The notes under the pieces: generated by a model
Databases searched by the model: none
What the model was told of the DNA's origin: nothing
Seen by the model: only the letters and a program-made list of their open reading frames with translations
Part shown: positions 1 to 6,402 of the stretch, one piece after another
Position numbering within the stretch: the first letter of the stretch is position 1
Layout: each line of letters opens with the position of its first letter
NCBI GenBank assembly: GCA_964462125.1
Contig: CAYWXT010000229.1
Coordinates: 1 to 9,074 of the forward strand
Origin: JAWLFY01 sp964462125
GTDB lineage: Bacteria > Planctomycetota > Planctomycetia > Pirellulales > Pirellulaceae
Length of the DNA: 9,074 nt
Direction of reading: 5' to 3'
Translations under genes and position numbers: made by a program

Positions 1-609
1 CCTTGGGTGCACGGCGGCTGCGTTGGCGGGGGCGGCCAGGTGATGCTGTTCCACGGCCGCGGTGCCCCCTGCTTTCGCTGTTTGGTCCCCGAGGTTCCCC
101 CGGCCGGCGCCGTGGCGACCTGTGACACCGCCGGCGTCGTCGGCTCAGCAACCCATCTGGTGGCGAGTTTGCAGGCGACCGAGGCGATCAAGTGGCTATC
201 GGGGAACCGGGACGCGGTCCGCCGCTCGGTCTTGACGCTCGATCTGTGGGGCAACCGCATCCGCGAGATCGAGCTCTCGCCGCGGCTCAGCGCCGCCTGT
301 GCCGCTTGCGGTGAAGGCCGCTACGACTATCTGCGTGGCGACCGCCGAGTAACCGCCGACGGCGCCGCAACCCTCTGCGGCCGCGACGCGGTCCAACTCA
401 GTGCCAAGCCGGGAACACCGCTCGATCTGCGACGGATCGCCGAAGCTTGGGAGGAAATCGGCCGAGTCCAATCGACCCCGTTCTTCACCCGCCTGTTTCC
501 CTCCGACCGCCATTCACTGACGCTGTTCCGAGACGGTCGTGCGGTGGTTACCGGAACGCAAGACATCGGCGAGGCCCGGGCGATCTACGACCGCTACATA
601 GGGCAGTGA
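1..609 (+). CDS. ThiF/MoeB-family adenylyltransferase (E1-like), C-terminal part only
   Basis: Open from the first base in frame (Pro-Trp-Val...), so the start and the N-terminal ATP-binding Rossmann part lie upstream of the window. ThiF/MoeB enzymes adenylate the C-terminal glycine of a ubiquitin-like sulfur carrier (ThiS or MoaD) in the cytoplasm, for thiamine or molybdopterin synthesis. Seen here: a zinc-type Cys pair PCFRC (codons near 70-81), a TCDTAGVVG segment with Cys at 121-123 that matches the usual TCxxxGV region, the helix SLQATEAIKWL typical of the family, and the second zinc pair CAAC (298-309). The roughly 95 residues after the second pair do not look like a rhodanese domain. 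They resemble the alternative C-terminal domain of Bacillus-type MoeB/ThiF proteins (LCGRDAVQL, then LTLFRDGRAVVTGT and a YDRYIG end). Whether the carrier is ThiS or MoaD cannot be decided from this part, so no symbol is given. It ends with TGA and is followed by a 104-base gap. Confidence 0.88.
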   Translation, partial: PWVHGGCVGGGGQVMLFHGRGAPCFRCLVPEVPPAGAVATCDTAGVVGSATHLVASLQATEAIKWLSGNRDAVRRSVLTLDLWGNRIREIELSPRLSAACAACGEGRYDYLRGDRRVTADGAATLCGRDAVQLSAKPGTPLDLRRIAEAWEEIGRVQSTPFFTRLFPSDRHSLTLFRDGRAVVTGTQDIGEARAIYDRYIGQ

Positions 610-654
610 CACAGGTCCGTTTGTCGGCAGACCACTCAGGGCGCCATGATCGCG

Positions 655-676
655 TACACTGGTGCGCTACACTGGT
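655..676 (+). repeat. Direct repeat TACACTGGT x2, upstream of the dehydrogenase gene
   Basis: TACACTGGT occurs at 655-663 and again at 668-676, 13 bases start to start, in the gap before the Gfo/Idh/MocA gene, whose ATG is at 714. The rest of the gap (610-713) shows no clear terminator and no convincing sigma-70 promoter. The repeat could be a tandem operator or a local duplication; its function is not shown by the sequence. Confidence 0.4.
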
Positions 677-701
677 ACCCCCTCCTTCCCCCTTTCGACA
701 T

Positions 702-705
702 GGAG
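702..705 (+). promoter_or_regulatory. Ribosome binding site fixing the start at 714
   Basis: GGAG lies 8 bases before the ATG at 714. The reading frame is open upstream as far as 447, but that extension overlaps the preceding gene and has no family resemblance. The ATG at 714 is followed directly by a Tat signal, so this site decides the start. Confidence 0.6.
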
Positions 706-713
706 CCCCTTTC

Positions 714-2081
714 ATGACTCGACGCCCCGCCTGCGATGCTCCCGTCTCCACCCGCCGCCGGTTTCTTACCCAAGCCACATTGCTCGGTGGTGCCACCCTC
801 ACCACCCCGCGGTGGCTCAGTGCCGCGGCGGCCAACGATCGACTTCGCGTCGCTTTCATCGGTTCCGGCGGGCGCGGCGCCCGCAACCTGACGACGATGG
901 CCAAAACCGGATCGATCGACGTGGTGGCGTTGTGCGATGTCGACGAGAAGGCGCTCGATCTGGCCGGCCGCCAGCACCCCGACGCCACCCACTACCGTGA
1001 CTATCGCCGCCTGTTCGATGCCGAAGCGAACAACATCGATGCAGCGGTCGTCAGCACCACCGAACACACCCATGCCTTCGCGACCATGCCGGCCCTGCAG
1101 TTGGGCAAGCATGTCTACTGCGAGAAACCGCTCGCCTACAACGTGGACGAAACCCGGCGGATCAGCCAGGCAGCGGAGCAAGCCGGGGTGGTAACGCAGA
1201 TGGGAACGCAGATCCACGCGTCGTCGAATTACCGCCGGGTCGTCGAGCTGATCCGCTCGGGCGCGATCGGGGCGGTCAGCGAGGTGCACGTTTGGGTTTC
1301 GCGGGCGTGGGGTCTGCAGAGCGAAGCCGAGGCGGCCGAGCACGATCGGTTGCATGTCACCGAACGGCCGGCCGAAGCGATGAAGCCACCGGAGACGCTC
1401 GAATGGGACCTCTGGCTCGGCCCCGCCCCCGAACGTCCCTATCACGATGTCTATTTCCCCGGCCCGAACTGGTATCGCTGGTGGGACTTCGCCAACGGCA
1501 CGATGTCGGATCTGGGCAGCCACTGGAACGACCTCCCCTACTGGGCCCTCGAACTCGACGCGCCGCGGACCGTCGAGTCGTTTGGAATCCCACCCCACCC
1601 GGAGATCGCGCCGGCGTCGATGACGGCAGTCTATGAGTATGGCCCCCGCGGCGATCGACCGGCCGTGCAAATGAGCTGGTACCAAGGGACGCACAAGCCG
1701 CAGCGGTGGACCGACGGTGAGATCCCACAGTGGTCCAACGGCGTTCTGTTCGTCGGCACCGGCGGCATGCTGCTGTCGGATTACCGGAAACACCTGCTGC
1801 TGCCCGAAGATCGCTTCGACGGATTCGAGCCGCCGGAACCGTTCATCCCCGATTCTCCCGGACACCACGAAGAATGGATCCTGGCGTGTCGCGGCGAGGG
1901 AACGACCGGCAGCCCCTTCAGTTACGCCGGCCCGCTGACCGAAGCGAACCACCTCGGCAACGTTGCCTACCGGGTCGGTGAAAAGATCCGCTGGGACGCG
2001 GCGTCCATCAACGCGGTCGGGTGTCCGCAGGCCGATCCGTTTTTGCGCCGCGAACCGCGAGCCGGTTGGTCACTCGGTTAG
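714..2081 (+). CDS. Tat-exported Gfo/Idh/MocA-family oxidoreductase
   Basis: A 455-residue NAD(P)-dependent sugar or polyol dehydrogenase of the Gfo/Idh/MocA family. Residues 12-40 form a twin-arginine signal (STRRRFLTQ, then a hydrophobic stretch ending SAAAA), so the protein is expected to be exported already folded with its nucleotide. The Rossmann domain begins at residue 43 (VAFIGSGGRGARN, glycines 50-55). The family motif CEKPL is at 136-140, with Lys138 the usual catalytic lysine. A second signature, DLGSHWND (266-273), places Asp266 and His270 in the usual active-site region. The C-terminus (residues 424-455, IRWDAA to RREPRAGWSL) is the ending typical of exported planctomycete and verrucomicrobial members. 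The start at 714 is supported by a GGAG site and by the Tat signal. The next gene starts 24 bases after the stop and also carries a Tat signal, which suggests a shared periplasmic sugar pathway. The substrate cannot be read from the sequence. Confidence 0.93.
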   Translation: MTRRPACDAPVSTRRRFLTQATLLGGATLTTPRWLSAAAANDRLRVAFIGSGGRGARNLTTMAKTGSIDVVALCDVDEKALDLAGRQHPDATHYRDYRRLFDAEANNIDAAVVSTTEHTHAFATMPALQLGKHVYCEKPLAYNVDETRRISQAAEQAGVVTQMGTQIHASSNYRRVVELIRSGAIGAVSEVHVWVSRAWGLQSEAEAAEHDRLHVTERPAEAMKPPETLEWDLWLGPAPERPYHDVYFPGPNWYRWWDFANGTMSDLGSHWNDLPYWALELDAPRTVESFGIPPHPEIAPASMTAVYEYGPRGDRPAVQMSWYQGTHKPQRWTDGEIPQWSNGVLFVGTGGMLLSDYRKHLLLPEDRFDGFEPPEPFIPDSPGHHEEWILACRGEGTTGSPFSYAGPLTEANHLGNVAYRVGEKIRWDAASINAVGCPQADPFLRREPRAGWSLG

Positions 2082-2095
2082 TCCTTTTTCACAGC

Positions 2096-2100
2096 GGAGA
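2096..2100 (+). promoter_or_regulatory. Ribosome binding site of the TIM-barrel gene
   Basis: GGAGA lies 5 bases before the ATG at 2106, inside the 24-base gap after the oxidoreductase stop. The gap leaves little room for a separate promoter, which supports co-transcription of the two genes. Confidence 0.6.
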
Positions 2101-2105
2101 ACACC

Positions 2106-2966
2106 ATGAAACGACGTGAATTTCTAGTCACCGCCGCAGTGACCTGCGGGACACTTGCCGCCAACCAACCCGGCTCGGCCGCCGCCGGTCAGTTCAGCGA
2201 CAAGATCAAGAAGGCGGTCAAGTTCCACATGATCGGCGGCGCCGACGCGGACTTGTCGGTGGAAGATAAGTTCCGGCTTCTGAAAGATCTCGGGTTCGAC
2301 GGTGTCGAGGTCCGCTCGGAAACGGGCGAGGACGCGGAGCAGACCCTCGCACGCTACGCCGAGGCCCGCGAGCGTGTCGGGCTGCCGATCCACGGGGTCA
2401 TCCACTCCAGCAACCCGGACCTGGTCACCGCCATCGACCAGGCGAAACGGTTGGGAGGAACTTCGGTGCTGCATGTCGTTCGCTATAAGAAAGACATCAG
2501 CTATTTGCAGAACTACCGCGAGACGCAGGAGTTCATCCGCCGGGGGCTCGATCACGCGGCGAAGCACGAGGTGATGATCCTGGTGGAGAACGTCTGGGCG
2601 TCGTATCTGATCGAGCCGCTGGGGATGGCGCGTTTCCTCGATGAGATCGATCACCCGTGGGTCGGTTCGTACTTTGACATCGGCAACGTCGTCCGCTGGG
2701 GTTGGCCCGAACATTGGATCGAGGTCTTGGGCAGCCGGATCAAGAAGCTCGATGTCAAAGAATTCGACCTGAACGTTGCGATGAACGAAGGGATGCGGCA
2801 AGGCTTCGGCATGCCGCTGGGAACCGGCAGCATCGATTGGGCGAAGGTTCGCGGTGAACTCGCCAAGCTCGACTATGAAGGCTGGGCCACGGCCGAGGTC
2901 CCGGGCGGCGACCGCGAACGACTCGCCGACATCGCCGCCCAAATGGATCGCGTGCTCGATTTGTAA
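2106..2966 (+). CDS. Tat-exported sugar phosphate isomerase/epimerase-like TIM barrel
   Basis: A 286-residue protein of the xylose-isomerase-like TIM-barrel family (AP endonuclease 2 superfamily, PF01261 type). It opens with a short Tat signal (MKRREFLVTA; Arg3-Arg4, then a hydrophobic run to about residue 27), so it should act outside the cytoplasm despite the family's 'sugar phosphate' label. Barrel signatures in order: GFDGVEVR (63-70), LPIHGVIHS (93-101), ILVENVW (158-164), SYFDIGNV (188-195), KKLDVKEFD (213-221) and ATAEVPGGD (261-269). Glu161, Asp191 and Glu264 fit three of the four usual metal ligands. The usual His of the fourth appears to be Asp216. Length is normal for the family. 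Isomerase, epimerase or lyase activity on a keto-glycoside are all possible. The close upstream Gfo/Idh/MocA gene favours a role after sugar oxidation. Confidence 0.9.
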   Translation: MKRREFLVTAAVTCGTLAANQPGSAAAGQFSDKIKKAVKFHMIGGADADLSVEDKFRLLKDLGFDGVEVRSETGEDAEQTLARYAEARERVGLPIHGVIHSSNPDLVTAIDQAKRLGGTSVLHVVRYKKDISYLQNYRETQEFIRRGLDHAAKHEVMILVENVWASYLIEPLGMARFLDEIDHPWVGSYFDIGNVVRWGWPEHWIEVLGSRIKKLDVKEFDLNVAMNEGMRQGFGMPLGTGSIDWAKVRGELAKLDYEGWATAEVPGGDRERLADIAAQMDRVLDL

Positions 2967-3011
2967 TCACCACTTCGGGGCGTAGCGGTGGAATCGCAAG
3001 CCGATATTCGC

Positions 3012-3065
3012 ATGGACCCAAAAATGAACTTGCGCGGAGCGCCGCCAAGAAAAGGAAACACCTGA
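3012..3065 (+). other. Possible 17-codon upstream frame overlapping the hydrolase start
   Basis: In the 98-base gap after the TIM-barrel gene, ATG at 3012 (or ATG at 3024, same frame) opens a short frame that ends in TGA at 3063-3065. That stop overlaps the hydrolase ATG as TGATG. It is in the same frame as the TIM-barrel gene, which has no further stop between 2967 and 3062. The geometry would allow translational coupling, but no ribosome binding site is seen for 3012 and such a frame can arise by chance in GC-rich DNA. This is not claimed as a real gene. Confidence 0.2.
3052..3058 (+). promoter_or_regulatory. Ribosome binding site of the serine hydrolase gene
   Basis: AAGGAAA with its GGA at 3054-3056, 8 bases before ATG 3065. 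It supports that start, which leads directly into a signal peptide. Confidence 0.55.
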
Positions 3066-4264
3066 TGACGTTCCCATTCCAATATTTATCCTTGGCCTTC
3101 CTCGGCTGGTTTGGTCTCGGAGCGACCGGGTGGGCCCAGTCCATCTCTGGGGAGACCAACGCAGCGGCCCTTGAGCTGACGCGGGAACTTGACCCCGAAG
3201 CGTGCGCAGCGATCGATGCGCTGGTGGAGCAGGGGATCGAACAAGGGGAGATGGCGGGGGCCATGGTGGCGGTTGCCGATCGTCGCTCAACGTTGTTCGC
3301 TCAGGCCTACGGCGACCGCCAAGTCGAACCGGAGCGGGTTGAAATGACGCTCGACACTCTGTTCGACCTGGCGTCGCTGACCAAACCGATCGCAACCGCT
3401 TGTTCCGTGATGAAATTGATGGAACCGGGAAAGATCGAGTTGGACACCCCGGTCGCTCACTACCTTCCGGAGTTCGGGGCCAACGGGAAGGAAGCGGTCA
3501 CGGTCACTGACTTGCTGCTGCACCAAGGGGGGCTGATCCCCGACAATGCACTCGGCGATTACGACCACGGGCCCGAGGCGGCGTGGGAGAAGATCTGCGG
3601 CTTGTCCCTTCGCCAGAGCCCGGGGGAGAAATTCGTCTATACCGATGTCGGCTTCATTGTATTGGGCCAGTTGGTAAGCCGGGTCGATGGCCGGCCATTG
3701 GATGAATTCTCCCACCAGGAACTGTTCGCGCCGCTGGGGATGACGATGACACGATTCAATCCGGACGCGGATCTTCGGCAGCGCGCCGCGGCGACCGAGC
3801 GTCGTGAGGATCGGTGGATGGTCGGCGAGGTCCATGACCCGCGGGCCTATCGGCTCGATGGTGTCGCCGGCCACGCCGGATTGTTTTCCACCGCGGCGGA
3901 CTTGATCGTCTTCGGTCAAATGCTGCTGGGCGAAGGTGTCCGCGACGGCCAACGCGTGTTGAATTCCCAAACCGTGCAGACGATGGCCGAGCCACGGAAA
4001 ATTTCCCGCGGCCTGCGGGCGCTCGGCTGGGATGTACGCTCGCCCTATTCGAGCAATCGGGGTGAATCGTTTTCCGAATCCGCTTTCGGGCACGGCGGGT
4101 TCACCGGCACCGTCTTCTGGGTCGACCCGCAACGGGAGCTTGTCTTCGTCTTTCTCAGCACACGGCTGCATCCTGACGGCCGGGGCACGGTCAACCCATT
4201 GGCGGGCGAGATCGCCACGGTGATCGGAAACGCCGTTTACGATGCGGAGGCCGACACGCCATAA
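3065..4264 (+). CDS. Secreted serine hydrolase, class C beta-lactamase/esterase family
   Basis: A 399-residue protein of the penicillin-binding-like serine hydrolase fold (PF00144 type). Residues 1-25 look like a Sec signal peptide with a likely cut after GWA (about residue 24). The nucleophile motif S-x-x-K is clear as SLTK (Ser104, Lys107) within FDLASLTKPIA. The second motif is YTD (Tyr192 to Asp194) where beta-lactamases have Y-x-N; a Y-[ST]-D form is common among esterases and the YbbE-like members. The third motif is GHGGFTGT (342-349), in place of KTG. Other family landmarks are LLLHQGGL (150-157) and VAGHAGLFSTAADL (267-280). The family includes esterases, D-amino-acid peptidases and cell-wall amidases; true beta-lactamase activity is unlikely from the second motif. 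It follows the TIM-barrel gene by 98 bases and precedes the redox-copper protein by about 100 bases, so a functional link to either is unproven. Confidence 0.92.
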   Translation: MTFPFQYLSLAFLGWFGLGATGWAQSISGETNAAALELTRELDPEACAAIDALVEQGIEQGEMAGAMVAVADRRSTLFAQAYGDRQVEPERVEMTLDTLFDLASLTKPIATACSVMKLMEPGKIELDTPVAHYLPEFGANGKEAVTVTDLLLHQGGLIPDNALGDYDHGPEAAWEKICGLSLRQSPGEKFVYTDVGFIVLGQLVSRVDGRPLDEFSHQELFAPLGMTMTRFNPDADLRQRAAATERREDRWMVGEVHDPRAYRLDGVAGHAGLFSTAADLIVFGQMLLGEGVRDGQRVLNSQTVQTMAEPRKISRGLRALGWDVRSPYSSNRGESFSESAFGHGGFTGTVFWVDPQRELVFVFLSTRLHPDGRGTVNPLAGEIATVIGNAVYDAEADTP

Positions 4265-4371
4265 TCCAAAGGTTACGGCTCAGTGCGCCGCCGGGGGTTT
4301 GATCACGATGATGAATCCTGGGGTTGCGGCTGTATGGCGGAACGATCCTTTTGCTCATGCGGATGTCGCTC

Positions 4372-6402
4372 ATGCGAAATTTCCACGCGTTGCTCGCCCT
4401 GCTGCTGCTGCTGGGATGGTCGATGGCGGCTGGCCAACTCGCCGCCGCCGAGCCCTCCTCCGCGGCGGATGAGGTCAGTGAATTGACCCCTGCGTCATTG
4501 CCGGCACCGGACGGGGAATTGGTGCCGCTGTTCGACTCGTCCGAGGCGAAGGTGACGGTTGTCTGTTTTCTTGGAACCGAATGTCCGTTGGCCAAAGTGT
4601 ACGGCCCGCGGTTGAACGACATGGCGGAGCGCTTCGCGGGACATGGCATTCGATTTATCGGTGTGAACAGCAACCGGCAAGACTCGATGGAGGAGCTTCG
4701 AGAATATCAAACGCAGCACGGCATCGAGTTTCCCGTCGTGAAGGATTTTGATCAAAGTGTTGCGATCGATTTCGGCGCGACACGGACGCCGGAGGTCTTC
4801 GTCGTCACGGCAGCCGGTCGCATTTTGTACCGCGGCAGGATCGATGATCAGTATCAACCGGGTGTCTCCCGATCGGAGGCGAAGGTGGATGATCTGCAGA
4901 CCGCTATCGAACAGATTCTCGACGGGCGTCCGGTCAGCCAACCGGTGACCGACGCGGTCGGATGCTTGATCGGATTTCCCGACGAGGGTGCGCCGGGGGC
5001 TGATTCCGATATCACTTACTGTGACCAGGTCAGCCGAATCCTGCAGCGTCACTGTGTCGAATGTCATCGGCCGGGGGAGATCGGGCCCTTCGCGTTGACC
5101 GACTATGACGAGTTGGTCGGATGGGCCGACATGGTGTTGGAGGTAATCGAGGAGGGGCGGATGCCACCATGGCACGCCCGCGACGCGGCCCACGACCTGG
5201 CCAACGTGCGGGGAATGTCGGCGGAGGAGAAGGCGGTGTTGCGGGAGTGGGTCGACGCTGGGACGCCCTACGGCGATCCGGCCGAATTGCCGCCGCCGAT
5301 CGAGGTGGTCACCGACTGGACGCTTCCCTCACCGCCCGACGTGGTGCTGCCGATGGGGGAAGAACCGTTCGTCGTTCCGGCCACAGGGGTCGTTGAATAT
5401 CAATACTATGTCGTCGATCCAGGGTTCGAGAACGACCGTTGGGTGCAAGCTGCGGAGGTGCGTCCTGGGAATCGATCCGTCGTCCACCACTGCATCGCCT
5501 TCATTCGCCCTCCCGACGGCGCGGACGTCGGCCGTTTCGGTATCTTGGCGGCGTATGTTCCGGGACAGCAGCCGACTGTGTTGCCCTCGGGATACGCGCG
5601 GCGGATTCCGGCGGGGTCGAAGATCGTTTTCCAGATGCACTACACCCCGGTCGGAACAGTCGCGCGGGACGTGACCGAGGTCGGCTTGATCTTTGCCGAG
5701 CCGGAAGGGTTGACCCACGAGGTCGACTCGATCGGTGGGATCCGCCAAGAGTTTGAGATTCCGCCCGGCGCGCCCGATCACCGTGTTACCGGCGAGGTCA
5801 AGCGTTATCCCCGCGGGGGCGAGTTGCTGTCCGTCATGCCCCACATGCACCTGCGCGGGAAGTCCTTTCGGTTGTTCGCCGAGCGGGAAGGTCATCGGGA
5901 GACGTGGTTGGACGTCCCTGCCTATGATTTCAATTGGCAACACAATTACGCGTATCTCCAGCCCCCTTCGTTGGACGATGTTGAGCGGTTGAGCTTTGAA
6001 GCCCGATTCGACAATTCGGCTGGGAATCCGTTCAATCCCGATCCGAGCGCAACGGTGACGTGGGGCGATCAGACATGGGAGGAAATGGCGGTTGTGTTTC
6101 TTGACGTCGCCGAGCCGTTGGACGCACCGGAGCCGGCAGCGTCGGCCGATCCGGCGGTCGATCGCCCGGCGGTTCAAGCCCGCTCGGACGCCGAATTGGA
6201 ACGACGCCGTGAGTTGGCCGGAGCGTTCGCCGATCGCTATTTCCGCAAATTCGACCGAAACGGCGACGGCGTGATCGAACGAAGCGAGGTTCCCGATGCG
6301 GTACGGCTGTTCGCCTTCTCGAGATTCGATCACAACCACAGCGGGGTGCTGGAACGGGAGGATCTGATCCTCGAAGCGTTGTCGCGTGATCTAGGGCTGT
6401 GA
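4372..6402 (+). CDS. Secreted redoxin / cytochrome c / PHM-like copper monooxygenase fusion with EF-hand tail
   Basis: A 676-residue exported protein. The start is uncertain: ATG at 4357, 4363 and 4372 are all in frame. 4372 is chosen because it gives the cleanest signal peptide (MRNF, a long Leu run, then AAAE) with GGA 8 bases upstream. Domains: (a) redoxin/thioredoxin-like fold, about residues 35-200, with GTECPLAK (Cys71), INSN-type VNSNRQDS and the conserved RTPEVFV and YRGRIDDQY segments; (b) a single c-type haem site, CVECH (Cys228, Cys231, His232), followed by GPFALTDYDEL and GRMPPWHA, whose Met264 is a plausible second haem ligand; (c) a type II copper monooxygenase core like peptidylglycine hydroxylase, with a His-His pair (372-373), MHY (His423), PHMHLRGKS (His491 and His493) and WEEM (Met572), which mirror the two-copper ligand set; (d) after an Ala/Pro-rich linker, an EF-hand DRNGDGVIERSE (628-639) and a weaker second one (653-664). 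The chain is a known style in planctomycetes, but its substrate is not known to me. The last base of its stop is the first base of the transporter ATG. Confidence 0.88.
   Translation: MRNFHALLALLLLLGWSMAAGQLAAAEPSSAADEVSELTPASLPAPDGELVPLFDSSEAKVTVVCFLGTECPLAKVYGPRLNDMAERFAGHGIRFIGVNSNRQDSMEELREYQTQHGIEFPVVKDFDQSVAIDFGATRTPEVFVVTAAGRILYRGRIDDQYQPGVSRSEAKVDDLQTAIEQILDGRPVSQPVTDAVGCLIGFPDEGAPGADSDITYCDQVSRILQRHCVECHRPGEIGPFALTDYDELVGWADMVLEVIEEGRMPPWHARDAAHDLANVRGMSAEEKAVLREWVDAGTPYGDPAELPPPIEVVTDWTLPSPPDVVLPMGEEPFVVPATGVVEYQYYVVDPGFENDRWVQAAEVRPGNRSVVHHCIAFIRPPDGADVGRFGILAAYVPGQQPTVLPSGYARRIPAGSKIVFQMHYTPVGTVARDVTEVGLIFAEPEGLTHEVDSIGGIRQEFEIPPGAPDHRVTGEVKRYPRGGELLSVMPHMHLRGKSFRLFAEREGHRETWLDVPAYDFNWQHNYAYLQPPSLDDVERLSFEARFDNSAGNPFNPDPSATVTWGDQTWEEMAVVFLDVAEPLDAPEPAASADPAVDRPAVQARSDAELERRRELAGAFADRYFRKFDRNGDGVIERSEVPDAVRLFAFSRFDHNHSGVLEREDLILEALSRDLGL
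6393..6396 (+). promoter_or_regulatory. Ribosome binding site within the upstream gene, for the transporter
   Basis: AGGG at 6393-6396, 5 bases before the ATG at 6402, lies inside the last codons of the redox-copper gene. With the TGATG overlap it supports translation of the transporter by ribosomes finishing the upstream gene. It also favours ATG 6402 over the in-frame GTG at 6399. Confidence 0.45.

Noticed and set aside
621..650. Sigma-70-like promoter TTGTCG with CATGAT 18 bases apart
   Set aside because: The match to consensus is poor in both boxes, and GC-rich DNA gives such matches by chance.
447..713. N-terminal extension of the dehydrogenase to a start at 447
   Set aside because: It would overlap the ThiF/MoeB gene by about 160 bases and has no family-like sequence. 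The Tat signal and ribosome binding site place the start at 714.
636..1952. A 438-codon open frame on the minus strand across the dehydrogenase gene
   Set aside because: It is antisense to a protein with clear family motifs, is rich in Arg, His and Gly, and shows no recognisable domain. Long antisense frames are common in GC-rich coding DNA.
4324..4371. Earlier TTG (4324) or ATG (4357, 4363) starts of the redox-copper protein
   Set aside because: These are possible, but 4372 gives the better signal peptide and a closer GGA site. The choice affects only the first few residues.
4265..4371. Promoter or terminator in the gap between the hydrolase and copper-protein genes
   Set aside because: No stem followed by a T-tract and no convincing promoter pair was seen. 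The short frame from 4308 has no ribosome binding site and runs into the signal-peptide coding region.
5329..6339. A 336-codon minus-strand frame across the copper-monooxygenase region
   Set aside because: It lies opposite the HH, HMH and EF-hand motifs, which are clearly coding on the plus strand. Its composition is that of a shadow frame.
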